Source: Candidatus Sumerlaeota bacterium
GTDB taxonomy: Bacteria; UBP6; UBA1177
DNA: 16,855 nt
Direction: 5' to 3'
NCBI GenBank assembly: GCA_007136595.1
Contig: SLGQ01000200.1
Span: forward strand, 1-16,855
Shown: positions 1-7,316 of the stretch, piece by piece
Layout: each line of letters begins with the position of its first letter
How positions within the stretch are numbered: the first letter of the stretch is position 1
The notes under the pieces: model-generated
The model's database searches: none
Told to the model about the DNA's origin: nothing
Seen by the model: the letters and a program-made list of their open reading frames with translations, nothing else
Made by a program: the position numbers and the translations under genes

Positions 1-66
1 ATGAACTGGGGCGGCTCAGGACGATGGAAATGGGAATTTGAAAAACCCTCCGGAAAACAGGAATAA
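1..66 (+). CDS. possible 3' end of a gene entering from the left edge
   Basis: Frame 1 is open from the first base to a TAA at 64-66 and would encode a 21-residue tail rich in Trp, Gly and Lys, ending in KPSGKQE. The other two forward frames stop early. It starts with ATG, but no ribosome binding site can be judged at the edge, so it is either the C-terminus of a longer protein or chance. I do not recognise a family. Confidence 0.25.
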   Translation: MNWGGSGRWKWEFEKPSGKQE

Positions 67-257
67 AATCCTTATCTTTAAACCCCTTTCGGGCGGGAAG
101 ATGTGAGTAATTTCTCAGCCACAGATTTCGTCACTCATTCCATTCGTTCCTCTACACAGATTAAGACAATTTATCCATACATGCCTGCTTTTTATATAGA
201 TTTATTGCGCCCTGACCCCAATTTTTCGACTATTTGGGAGTCAAATCCAAAAAAGTC
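67..257. other. intergenic stretch with repeat-like sequence
   Basis: No credible gene is visible. Two copies of ACAGATT (121-127 and 156-162) lie in the contexts AGCCACAGATT and CACAGATTAA. They bracket a segment rich in ATTC/TTCG words (cattcc, cattcg). The arrangement resembles dispersed non-coding repeats found between genes in many environmental genomes; that resemblance is from memory and unproven. The short motif CCCCTTTCGGG near 83-93 has no T-run after it and is not called a terminator. Confidence 0.35.
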
Positions 258-292
258 TTGACTATTCGGGAATGCGTGCTATTATAGTCGAA
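225..292. promoter_or_regulatory. inverted and direct repeats around the ATPase promoter (candidate operator)
   Basis: TTCGACTAT at 225-233 is the exact reverse complement of ATAGTCGAA at 284-292. The near-repeat GACTATTTGGGAG (228-240) recurs as GACTATTCGGGAA (260-272), 32 nt downstream. The copies flank and overlap the -35 and -10 boxes, as expected for an operator, possibly for autoregulation. The regulator is not identified. Confidence 0.4.
258..291 (+). promoter_or_regulatory. promoter of the DUF4143 ATPase gene, predicted leaderless transcript
   Basis: TTGACT (258-263) is followed after 16 nt by TATTAT (280-285). Transcription starting 7 nt past the -10 box would begin at the A of the ATG at 292, so the mRNA would have no leader. 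No Shine-Dalgarno sequence precedes the ATG, which agrees with this. Confidence 0.6.
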
Positions 293-1413
293 TGAAACGG
301 TCAATTGAGTCACACATAAAAAATGACCTTTCAAAGAAGATAATACTTCTTTCAGGTCCAAGACAAGTTGGGAAAACCACTTTATCAAAGATGATGTCAA
401 ACAATTATGATTATTTCAATTTTGACTCAGCAGAAGACAGGCTTGCAATGTTGGAAAAAAGTTGGGACAGAAAAAAAGAACTTATAATTTTTGATGAACT
501 TCACAAGATGGATAACTGGAAAGGGTGGCTCAAAGGAGTTTACGATACAGAAAAACGACCACCCCACTTTTTTGTAACTGGAAGTGCCAGACTTGACACT
601 ATAAGAAAAGTTGGAGATTCTCTTGCAGGAAGATTTTTCAGATTCAGGCTGCACCCTATTGATGTGAAAGAAGCAACTTCAGTTTGCTCACCTGACGAAG
701 CTCTTGACAGGATCCTGAAAATAGGGGGATTTCCCGAGCCTTTTCTTGAAAATGATGAAGTTTTCTACAAAAGATGGAAAAAGACCCACCTTGATATCAT
801 TTTAAGGCAGGATCTCATTGACCTTGAAGCTGTCAGTGACATAAAATCAATTGAAACACTTATTGAACTTTTAAGACATCGGGTCGGAAGCACAGTTTCA
901 TACTCAAATCTTGCAAATGATCTCCAGAAAGACCCTAAAACAATCAAAAGATGGCTTATCATACTTGAAAATCTTTTTATTATTTTCCCTGTTACACCTT
1001 TTCATAAAAAAATTACCAGAGCTATCACAAAAGAACCGAAATATTATTTCTTTGATACTGGTCAGGTTATCGGGGATGAAGGTGCTGTCTTTGAAAATGC
1101 GGTTGCATGTACACTTTTAAAAGAAATCCATAAAAATGAGGATGTTCTCGGAATTGACGGAAAACTCCATTTTATAAAGAATAAAGATAAAAAAGAGATC
1201 GATTTTGCTATTTCTCAGGATGGAGTGATAACACACCTTATCGAAACAAAACTGAGTGATGACAATTTGAGCAAAAATTTTTCCAGCTTTGAAAAATATT
1301 TCCCGGAAAGTAAAAAAATCCAGCTTGTTAAAAATCTTTCAAGAGAAAAAACCTACCCGACAGGAGAAAACATCTTAAAAGCATCTGATTTTCTTGCAGA
1401 ATTGAAACTTTAA
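292..1413 (+). CDS. AAA ATPase with DUF4143 C-terminal domain
   Basis: The 373-residue protein belongs to the AAA_14/DUF4143 ATPase group. Visible motifs are a Walker A loop GPRQVGKTT (22-30), a Walker B stretch LIIFDE (64-69) and a sensor-like FFVTGSAR (93-100). The C-terminal part has a PD-(D/E)XK-like pattern, D304 followed by E318-x-K320 in a beta-strand context, as is common in DUF4143 proteins. Family length is usually about 370-430 residues, so it is complete. The ATG at 292 was chosen because the first residues (KRSIESHIKNDL) match the family's usual N-terminus and a promoter sits at leaderless distance. These proteins are widespread, often patchily distributed, and of unknown physiological role; links to DNA or toxin functions have been proposed but not settled. 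It is a single-gene unit converging on rnfA with a 16-nt gap. Confidence 0.9.
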   Translation: MKRSIESHIKNDLSKKIILLSGPRQVGKTTLSKMMSNNYDYFNFDSAEDRLAMLEKSWDRKKELIIFDELHKMDNWKGWLKGVYDTEKRPPHFFVTGSARLDTIRKVGDSLAGRFFRFRLHPIDVKEATSVCSPDEALDRILKIGGFPEPFLENDEVFYKRWKKTHLDIILRQDLIDLEAVSDIKSIETLIELLRHRVGSTVSYSNLANDLQKDPKTIKRWLIILENLFIIFPVTPFHKKITRAITKEPKYYFFDTGQVIGDEGAVFENAVACTLLKEIHKNEDVLGIDGKLHFIKNKDKKEIDFAISQDGVITHLIETKLSDDNLSKNFSSFEKYFPESKKIQLVKNLSREKTYPTGENILKASDFLAELKL

Positions 1414-1429
1414 AAAGCTACAAAACAAT

Positions 1430-2002
1430 TTAAACCAATCCGGCAAATCCCATGAATGCAAGAGAAAGAAGTCCTGCTGTGATAAGGGCTATCGGTGCAC
1501 CTTTCATTACTGCGGGCGGATCATAAAGATCAAGCTGTTCTCTGATACCGGCAAAAACTACAAGTGCTATGAAAAATCCTATGGAGTGGGAAATTGCAAA
1601 AGCAACGCTCTGAAGAAGATTGAACTGATTTTGAATTACGAGTATTGCAACACCGAGAACGGCACAGTTGGTAGTAATAAGAGGAAGAAAAACTCCAAGA
1701 GCCTGATAAAGCGGCGGAGAAACTTTTTTCATCACTATTTCAACCATCTGCACAAGAGAAGCAATAACTAAAATATATGTCACTGTTCTCATGAACTCTA
1801 TTTCCAGCGGAACAAGAACAAGATTGAAAATAAGATATGTCGAAATAGTTGCCATTGTCATAACAAAAAGAACTGCGGCACTCATTCCGATAGAAGTTTC
1901 AACTTTGCTTGAAACACCGAGAAAAGGGCATATTCCAAGGAACTGTGCAAGAACTATGTTGTTTACAAAAACAGCTCCGATAAAAATAATCAAATATTCC
2001 AT
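1430..2002 (-). CDS. rnfA: Rnf complex subunit RnfA (membrane protein)
   Basis: The 190-residue integral membrane protein has about six hydrophobic segments and is the last gene of the rnf operon. It carries the family motifs NNIVLAQFLGICPFLG (14-29) and LITTNCAVLG (108-117). C25 and C113 lie in the two half-channel motifs; by analogy with NqrD/NqrE and RnfA/RnfE structures they should help hold a [2Fe-2S] cluster shared with RnfE in the membrane, passing electrons between the cytoplasmic and outer-face cofactors. A perfect AAGGAGGT (2016 down to 2009) overlaps the rnfE stop codon and sits 6 nt before the ATG, so translation is probably coupled to rnfE. The length is normal. Confidence 0.95.
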   Translation of the reverse strand: MEYLIIFIGAVFVNNIVLAQFLGICPFLGVSSKVETSIGMSAAVLFVMTMATISTYLIFNLVLVPLEIEFMRTVTYILVIASLVQMVEIVMKKVSPPLYQALGVFLPLITTNCAVLGVAILVIQNQFNLLQSVAFAISHSIGFFIALVVFAGIREQLDLYDPPAVMKGAPIALITAGLLSLAFMGFAGLV

Positions 2003-2014
2003 ATTGCTACCTCC

Positions 2015-2611
2015 TTAAGCTGCTTTCTTTTTCATTAAAGCGTTTACAAATGCAATAAGAAATCCAAGAACTATGAACGCTCCGGGAGGCATGATGAAAA
2101 GCAACATCCCGTCAGCACTTTCAGGTATGAATTTGAAATCAAATATTGCACCGCTTCCAAGAATTTCTCTCAAACCGCCAAGAGCAGTAAGAGCAAATGT
2201 AAAACCGAGACCCATTCCTGCACCGTCAATTATTGAAACTCCCACACCTTTTCTTGAAGCAAAAGCTTCCGCTCTTCCAAGAATAAGACAGTTAACAACT
2301 ATAAGGGGAATAAAAAGTCCAAGCTGTTCATAAAGATCGGGTAGAAAAGCTTCAAGAGAAAGATCAACGATAGTAACAAAACTTGCTATGACAACGATGA
2401 AAGCAGGAATCCTTACCTTGTCGGGGATAAGGTTTTTAATCACTGCAATTACTGTGTTGGAACAAAGAAGCACTGCTGTTGAAGCAAGTCCCATTCCAAG
2501 TCCGTTAATCGCTGAACCGGTAACTCCAAGAGTTGGACACATACCGAGAAGAAGAACAAATACCGGATTTTCTTTTATAAATCCTTTGGTAAATTCTTTC
2601 CACATACTCAT
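2015..2611 (-). CDS. rnfE: Rnf complex subunit RnfE (membrane protein)
   Basis: The 198-residue membrane protein is homologous to RnfA and NqrD. The N-terminus (WKEFTKGFIKENPVFVLLLG, then MCPTLGV) is characteristic of RnfE. The paired motifs contain C25 (GMCPTLG) and C108 (VVNCLILGRAEAFAS), the probable ligands of the [2Fe-2S] site shared with RnfA. Its ATG overlaps the rnfG stop codon as ATGA, with GGAGGG just upstream inside rnfG, indicating translational coupling. The length is typical (about 195-230). Confidence 0.95.
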   Translation of the reverse strand: MSMWKEFTKGFIKENPVFVLLLGMCPTLGVTGSAINGLGMGLASTAVLLCSNTVIAVIKNLIPDKVRIPAFIVVIASFVTIVDLSLEAFLPDLYEQLGLFIPLIVVNCLILGRAEAFASRKGVGVSIIDGAGMGLGFTFALTALGGLREILGSGAIFDFKFIPESADGMLLFIMPPGAFIVLGFLIAFVNALMKKKAA

Positions 2612-3183
2612 TTTGTCCCTCCTTTCTTCATCGCTTCATAAGCCACCTGAACAGCATCACAGAACGCTCTTGAAGATATTGTGGCGGCAGTTATCGCATC
2701 AACTTCACCACCGTCTTTTACAACAGCAACTTTAAACTGTGACGGGTTTTTACCTTTGACCTGATCTTTGAAAGAAGGCATTGCCATTTTCGTGCCAAGT
2801 CCCGGAGTTTCTCTATGTTCCAGTATTTCTGTATTATAAACATTTCCCTGTGCATCAAAACCAACCATTACCCAAACATCTCCACTGAATCCCTTATCAG
2901 AAACAGATTTGACGGCAGTTCCTACAATTTCACCACCCTTTTTAGCATGATAAAGCTCAAGTCTGTCAAACCCTTCAACTTTAAAAGAATCACCCAGCTC
3001 ATCAAATTCAGGAACAACTGCTTCTATTGCTTCTGCCAACTTTCTTGCTCTAACTTCATCGGCAATAGGCTTTGTCTGGGTGTAAGTGAACCCGAGTGCC
3101 AATGCACTTGTTAGAGATATTGCCGTAAGCACCAGCACCATATTGACGAAAGTGCTTTCAAGCTTTTTCTTTTCTTCAGCCAT
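2608..3183 (-). CDS. rnfG: Rnf complex subunit RnfG (covalent FMN protein)
   Basis: The 191-residue protein has a single N-terminal membrane anchor (about 13-34) and an exported FMN-binding domain. Family motifs are HRETPGLGTK (123-132) and the flavinylation site DAITAATISS (162-171). By analogy T168 would carry FMN through a phosphoester bond. The usual S/T-G-A-T core reads T-A-A-T here, with Ala in place of Gly, a small deviation at a well conserved site. It overlaps the end of rnfD by 8 nt. The role is electron transfer on the outer face of the membrane between RnfD and the remaining subunits. No ApbE flavin transferase gene is seen in this window, so it must lie elsewhere if the site is used. 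Confidence 0.93.
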   Translation of the reverse strand: MAEEKKKLESTFVNMVLVLTAISLTSALALGFTYTQTKPIADEVRARKLAEAIEAVVPEFDELGDSFKVEGFDRLELYHAKKGGEIVGTAVKSVSDKGFSGDVWVMVGFDAQGNVYNTEILEHRETPGLGTKMAMPSFKDQVKGKNPSQFKVAVVKDGGEVDAITAATISSRAFCDAVQVAYEAMKKGGTK

Positions 3184-4162
3184 AGTTCACCTCCGTACCG
3201 AACTTTTTAGGTTTAATGTATTTATCAATAAGTGGAACAAAAGCATTCATGATAAGTATGGAGAACATGCAACCTTCAGGATAGGCTCCGAAAAGCCTGA
3301 TCGCAACACAGATAACACCTGCTCCTACAGCAAAAATAACTTGTCCCCAAAGACTCATGGGGCTTGTTACCATATCTGTCATCATGAAAAATCCTCCCAG
3401 CATTACACCACCTGAAAGAATGTGGAAAACAGGGTTGATATTGGCAGTGTCATTTATAAGCCACATTATGCCTGTCAGAACAAAAATAGTTCCCAGATAA
3501 AGAACAGGAATATGCCAGGTGATTATCTTTCTGTGGATAAGATAAATACCTCCGATGATTATTGCAAGAGCACTCGTTTCACCTAGGGATCCACCCACTG
3601 TTCCAATAAAAAGATCCCAAAGTTCAGGCAGTTCCGAGAAATTGCCTTCTTTAAGAACACCCAAAGGGGTAGCAGATGTCATTGCATCCAGTTTTGAAGC
3701 AATATCCCACTCCCATGCACTTTTCAAAGGAATGGGCCAAGTGGTCATATCGACAGGAAAACTCATCAACATAAACCCTCTTCCGACAAGTGCCGGATTA
3801 AAAGGATTTTTACCAAGTCCGCCAAAAGCCATCTTGCCGACAGCTATTGCCACTATCGATCCAACTACAACCTGCCACAAAGGAATGCTGCTTGGAAGAT
3901 TAAATGCAAGAAGGATCCCTGTAACAGCGGCAGAACCGTCAAAAGCTGTTATCTCACATTTCATAAGAAATTTTTGTATGAGATACTCGCAAAACACACA
4001 TGTTATCAATGCAACTGCTGTTACTGCGACAGCTCTGTAACCGAAATTGACAACAGAAGAAATAAAAGCGGGGATCAGAGCTATTACAACTCCCCACATA
4101 ACATGTTCAACTGTATATTTCCCTTTTTCATGGGGGGAAAGCGATACAATAAATTTACTCAT
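3176..4162 (-). CDS. rnfD: Rnf complex subunit RnfD (membrane flavoprotein)
   Basis: The 328-residue polytopic membrane protein is homologous to NqrB. It has the conserved GKMAFGGLGKNPFNPALVGR segment (109-128) and a flavinylation motif DAMTSATPLG (159-168), where T165 is the likely covalent FMN residue. RnfD is one of the candidates for the ion path of the complex. The ATG overlaps the rnfC stop as ATGA, with AGGAGT upstream inside rnfC. The overlap with rnfG at the 3' end is 8 nt. The length is typical (about 310-360). Confidence 0.95.
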   Translation of the reverse strand: MSKFIVSLSPHEKGKYTVEHVMWGVVIALIPAFISSVVNFGYRAVAVTAVALITCVFCEYLIQKFLMKCEITAFDGSAAVTGILLAFNLPSSIPLWQVVVGSIVAIAVGKMAFGGLGKNPFNPALVGRGFMLMSFPVDMTTWPIPLKSAWEWDIASKLDAMTSATPLGVLKEGNFSELPELWDLFIGTVGGSLGETSALAIIIGGIYLIHRKIITWHIPVLYLGTIFVLTGIMWLINDTANINPVFHILSGGVMLGGFFMMTDMVTSPMSLWGQVIFAVGAGVICVAIRLFGAYPEGCMFSILIMNAFVPLIDKYIKPKKFGTEVNYG

Positions 4163-5517
4163 TTTTTACTCCTTTCCCATCTTATTCTGTTAACATTAGC
4201 TTTACCGAGTCTTATCAGATCAAGGAGAGGTCTTGATGAAGGACAGGTGTAACTGCAGCTTCCACACTCAATGCAATCGGTTGCGGCAAGTTTTTCCACT
4301 TCATCCCATCTTTCCTTGTCTGCGATTTTTTCAAGAAGATAAGGTTCCAAACCCATAGGACATACCATTACACATTTGGCACATCTTATACAGTTGCGGG
4401 TTAACTTTCTTCTTGCCTCTGCTTTATCCATAAAAATTATTCCGCTGGTACCTTTTGTGACAGGTATATCAACAGAAGGAATTGCTTTACCCATCATGGG
4501 TCCGCCATTTATAACCTTTTCAGTCCCTTCGGGCATCCCGCCCACGGCTTCAACAAGCACGGAGAGCGGTGTTCCTACCCTAACCATATAGTTGGCGGTC
4601 TTTGTGAGCTTTTTTCCAGTGACAGTAACAACTCTTTCTATTAACGGTTTATTTTTCTGTACAGCTTCATAAACTGCAAGTGCCGTTCCCACATTGTTAA
4701 CTACACAACCGACATCCAGAGGAAGTTTGCCTGACGGAACTTCACGGTTGAGAACTGACTTTATAAGCTGTTTTTCAGCACCTTGAGGATACATAACCTT
4801 AAGCGGCTGAATAATGGTTCCCGGATAGACAGAAGCTGCTTTTTCCATCTTGGCAATGGCTTCAGGCTTGTTTGCTTCGATACCCACTATCGCTTTTTCA
4901 ACACCGGCTGCCTTTTTCATTATTTCAATGCCGATCATGATCTCTTCAGTTTTTTCTATCATGATTCTATCGTCAGCAGTAAGGTACGGCTCACATTCGA
5001 CAGCATTGATAACAACTGTGTCAACTTTTTTACCTTCCGGTATCATGTATTTTACATGACTTGGGAAACATGCACCGCCAAGCCCCACTATTCCGCATTC
5101 TTTAATACGGTCAACTATTTGTGAAGGTTCAAGTGTGATCTCTTTTTTAAGGTCGGGTGATCTGTCTATCGACTCTTCCCATTCGTCACCTTCAACATCA
5201 ATTATTACCGATTTTACTTTGTAGCCCGATCCGTCTGCGACCGGATCAACTGAAAAAACTTTTCCGCTGACAGGGCTGTGAATGTTCGCGGAAATAAAAG
5301 CCTCCCCTTTTCCTATCAAAGTTCCAACCTTAACAGTGTCACCTTTTTTCACGACAGGATTTGCAGGAGCACCTATATGCTGGTTAAGGTGAACCGTCAC
5401 CCTTTTCGGCAGAGTTACCGGTTCAATGGGATTTCCCGCCGCCATTTTATTTTCAGGCGGGTGAACTCCACCCAGTTTAAAAGTTTTAAGCTTCACAACT
5501 TCCCCCTTTTTTATCAT
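4159..5517 (-). CDS. rnfC: Rnf complex subunit RnfC (NADH-binding Fe-S flavoprotein)
   Basis: The 452-residue cytoplasmic subunit exchanges electrons with NAD(H). The N-terminus has the RnfC barrel-sandwich region (GGVHPPENK, 16-24; HSPVSGKV, 80-87). A Nqo1/NuoF-like nucleotide-binding loop GLGGACFPSHVK follows at 145-156, then an SLBB-like segment. Two ferredoxin motifs close the protein: C376, C379, C382, C386-P and C415, C418, C421, C425-P, predicted to bind two [4Fe-4S] clusters. The length matches compact RnfC proteins (about 435-450) and lacks the long Ala/Lys-rich tail of enterobacterial RsxC. The start overlaps the rnfB stop as ATGA. Confidence 0.96.
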   Translation of the reverse strand: MIKKGEVVKLKTFKLGGVHPPENKMAAGNPIEPVTLPKRVTVHLNQHIGAPANPVVKKGDTVKVGTLIGKGEAFISANIHSPVSGKVFSVDPVADGSGYKVKSVIIDVEGDEWEESIDRSPDLKKEITLEPSQIVDRIKECGIVGLGGACFPSHVKYMIPEGKKVDTVVINAVECEPYLTADDRIMIEKTEEIMIGIEIMKKAAGVEKAIVGIEANKPEAIAKMEKAASVYPGTIIQPLKVMYPQGAEKQLIKSVLNREVPSGKLPLDVGCVVNNVGTALAVYEAVQKNKPLIERVVTVTGKKLTKTANYMVRVGTPLSVLVEAVGGMPEGTEKVINGGPMMGKAIPSVDIPVTKGTSGIIFMDKAEARRKLTRNCIRCAKCVMVCPMGLEPYLLEKIADKERWDEVEKLAATDCIECGSCSYTCPSSRPLLDLIRLGKANVNRIRWERSKK

Positions 5518-6428
5518 TTATTAACTTCATCTTGATCTTTTTTTTCACTTTCAGGTTCCGGGTTTTCAACAGGTTTAGGTTTCGGTTTAGGAGCCGGAGG
5601 CTCAAATGTAGCTTTTATCGCTTTTGTGGGACAAACAGGGATACATTTTCCACAAGCAATACATTTTTTCGGATCAATGTAAGCAAGAAAATTGTCAAGA
5701 ACTATCGCCTGAATTTTTTCAGGACACTCTTTGACACATTTTCCGCATCCTATACATGCCGCTTTGCAAACCTTCATTGCTGCCGCACCTTTGTCATTGC
5801 TCATACAGTTTATCCAAACCCTTCTGCTTTTTCTTCCGACAGGTCTTATTTCAATTATCTTTCTCGGGCAGACTTTAACACATGCACCGCAACTTACACA
5901 TTTTTCATCTATAACTACGGGGAGCATGGTTTTTTCATCAATATAGATCGCACCGAAAGAACAACTTACAACACAATCTCCAAGCCCCATACACCCGTAA
6001 GGACATCCTTTTTCCCCTGAAAAAAGAGCATGGGAAACAGAACATTTTGAAGGACCGTCATACTCTGTCTTTCTTGGAGCAAGCTCATTTGTTCCACCAC
6101 ATCTGACAACTGCCGTTGTCGGTTCAGAAGCTTCAACTTCAAGCCCGAGAACTTTTCCGATCTGAGCCATTGCTTCACTTCCGGCAGGAGGACAGTTGAA
6201 ACCTTCAATAGATCCGTTGTCCGCCGCTTTTACAAGAGTTTCTGCAAATCCTCTGCAACCGGGATAACCGCACCCTCCGCAATTTGCACCGGGCAAAATG
6301 TCTGCAACTTTGTCGATCCTGGGGTCTTCTTCCACTCTAAATTTTTTTGCAATGAAAAAAAGGATCATACTTGCCCCCGCGGCAACAAGCCCCAGAGAGA
6401 TAACCGAATAAAGAATTACTCCGTCCAC
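5514..6428 (-). CDS. rnfB: Rnf complex subunit RnfB, multi-cluster ferredoxin subunit
   Basis: The 304-residue protein starts with one membrane helix (about 4-27). A Fes-type [4Fe-4S] domain follows with C50, C53, C58 and C79. Downstream are several ferredoxin motifs: a CPYGC...GDC...C group near 140-155, CVSCGACVKVCP, CIGCGKCVKECP and CIACGKCIPVCP. This is the entry point for electrons from ferredoxin. The extended cluster number resembles RnfB of anaerobes rather than the shorter E. coli RsxB. The last 30 or so residues are a low-complexity Pro/Lys/Glu tail (APKPKPKPVENPEPESE) beyond the final cluster. It is first of the rnf genes, 8 nt after rseC. Confidence 0.96.
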   Translation of the reverse strand: MDGVILYSVISLGLVAAGASMILFFIAKKFRVEEDPRIDKVADILPGANCGGCGYPGCRGFAETLVKAADNGSIEGFNCPPAGSEAMAQIGKVLGLEVEASEPTTAVVRCGGTNELAPRKTEYDGPSKCSVSHALFSGEKGCPYGCMGLGDCVVSCSFGAIYIDEKTMLPVVIDEKCVSCGACVKVCPRKIIEIRPVGRKSRRVWINCMSNDKGAAAMKVCKAACIGCGKCVKECPEKIQAIVLDNFLAYIDPKKCIACGKCIPVCPTKAIKATFEPPAPKPKPKPVENPEPESEKKDQDEVNK

Positions 6429-6436
6429 AACTTACC

Positions 6437-6862
6437 TCACTCGTTATTATTAATTTTTCTGCAAGTAAAAAAGAAACTTTTATTGAAGTAGTTTTTCAAT
6501 AAATATATTGCCCCGTAATAGGGAAGCAAAATGGCGAAAGATACCAGAGCAGCGGCAGTTTCAGAGCCTGTAAAAGAATAAGTTGCCACCAATGCCGTAA
6601 CAACAATGATAAAAGGAAAGAAAAATGCCCACGCCACAGCTTTAAACCCGAATTTTATCGCCATCTCCACTGTCACTTCATCACCTTCATCAAATTTTCC
6701 GTCAGGAATACACTCTATGATTTTTTCGGAAAGATCGGCTGCACTGCACAGTCCCTTTGCATGACACTTGGAACAGGCACTCATCACCTCAATTTTAACT
6801 GAAACTTTATCTCCATTCTTACCGATGACTTTTCCTTTGTGACAAACCTTTGACTGTGACAT
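6437..6862 (-). CDS. rseC: RseC/MucC-family membrane protein (SoxR-reducer associated)
   Basis: The 141-residue protein matches RseC/MucC in layout: a short N-terminal beta-rich cytoplasmic part, a cysteine motif C30-x2-C33-x5-C39, and two adjacent membrane helices (about 75-97 and 103-122). RseC acts with Rsx/Rnf in reducing SoxR in enterobacteria and is often encoded next to rnf genes; its biochemical role here is inferred from position as the first gene of the operon. The ATG at 6862 is chosen over an in-frame TTG at 6919 because that TTG is part of a perfect -35 box (TTGACA) and the extra 19 residues look unlike the family. The SD before 6862 is weak. Confidence 0.8.
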   Translation of the reverse strand: MSQSKVCHKGKVIGKNGDKVSVKIEVMSACSKCHAKGLCSAADLSEKIIECIPDGKFDEGDEVTVEMAIKFGFKAVAWAFFFPFIIVVTALVATYSFTGSETAAALVSFAILLPYYGAIYLLKNYFNKSFFFTCRKINNNE

Positions 6863-6890
6863 ACTCAAACGCCTAAAAAAAACTGCTTTC

Positions 6891-6919
6891 TGTTTACCCC
6901 TTCGATCTTGTTTTGTCAA
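6891..6919 (-). promoter_or_regulatory. candidate promoter of the rseC-rnf operon
   Basis: On the minus strand TTGACA (6919-6914) is followed after exactly 17 nt by TAAACA (6896-6891). The -35 is perfect, the -10 weak (3 of 6). Transcription would start near 6884, giving a leader of about 22 nt before the rseC ATG. Read-through from the upstream regulator gene is also possible. Confidence 0.45.
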
Positions 6920-6951
6920 ATATATTGAACTATCAAATAAGAAAAAAAATG

Positions 6952-7197
6952 TCAGTTGTCTTCATAGGGAGCAGTCGGATCGGAAAAACCCCATACAAAC
7001 ATCTGATCTATTCTTACATTAAGAGCTTTGGCAAGTTTCTCTATGGTTCCGCTGCCTGGATAATCTATTTTACAATTTTCAATATCAGAGATATGGCTCC
7101 TGTCAACACCTGAAAGAAGACTCAATTTTTCCTGGCTCATTTTTTTATATTGACGAAGGAACCTGAGCCGCGGTCCTAAATTCTCCCGAATACTCAT
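6952..7197 (-). CDS. small XRE-family (Cro/CI-type) HTH regulator
   Basis: The 81-residue protein is essentially one HTH_3 domain: an N-terminal helix (ENLGPRLRFLRQYKK), the helix-turn-helix at about 22-42 (QEKLSLLSGVDRSHISDIE), and a third part with TIEKLAKALNV. The ATG at 7197 is preferred to an in-frame TTG at 7224 because the family begins near MSIRENLG and neither has a Shine-Dalgarno site. A TATTAT box (7209-7204) lies 6 nt upstream of the ATG, so this mRNA may be leaderless. It is transcribed toward rseC-rnf with a 89-nt gap and divergently from the small gene at 7317. It may regulate itself, the divergent gene or rnf; which one is not shown. Confidence 0.85.
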   Translation of the reverse strand: MSIRENLGPRLRFLRQYKKMSQEKLSLLSGVDRSHISDIENCKIDYPGSGTIEKLAKALNVRIDQMFVWGFSDPTAPYEDN

Positions 7198-7229
7198 AGG
7201 GAAATAATAATTGAAATCTTTCAAAATGC

Positions 7230-7247
7230 TGTAGGCTGGGGCCTACA
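7230..7247. promoter_or_regulatory. 18-bp palindrome, candidate operator for the HTH regulator
   Basis: TGTAGGC-TGGG-GCCTACA is a perfect 7-bp inverted repeat with a 4-nt spacer. It lies 5 nt upstream of the -35 box of the divergent small gene and in the -35 region expected for the HTH gene, so a dimeric XRE protein bound here could affect both directions. Confidence 0.5.
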
Positions 7248-7252
7248 TTTTC

Positions 7253-7281
7253 TTGACTTTCGTATTTGTTTTCCGGATAAT
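7253..7281 (+). promoter_or_regulatory. promoter of the 58-residue protein gene
   Basis: TTGACT (7253-7258), 17-nt spacer, GATAAT (7276-7281). Both boxes match 5 of 6 consensus bases. Transcription would start near 7288 and give a leader of about 29 nt. Confidence 0.6.
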
Positions 7282-7316
7282 CTTTCTCAGCTTAGGTTTT
7301 TTTTACCGGAGTTGAG

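Noticed and set aside
80..100. Possible terminator hairpin CCCCTTTCGGG
   Set aside because: The stem is only 3-4 bp and no T-run follows on either strand.
6863..6919. N-terminal extension of RseC from a TTG at 6919
   Set aside because: The TTG is the first half of a perfect TTGACA -35 box, and the extra residues do not resemble RseC.
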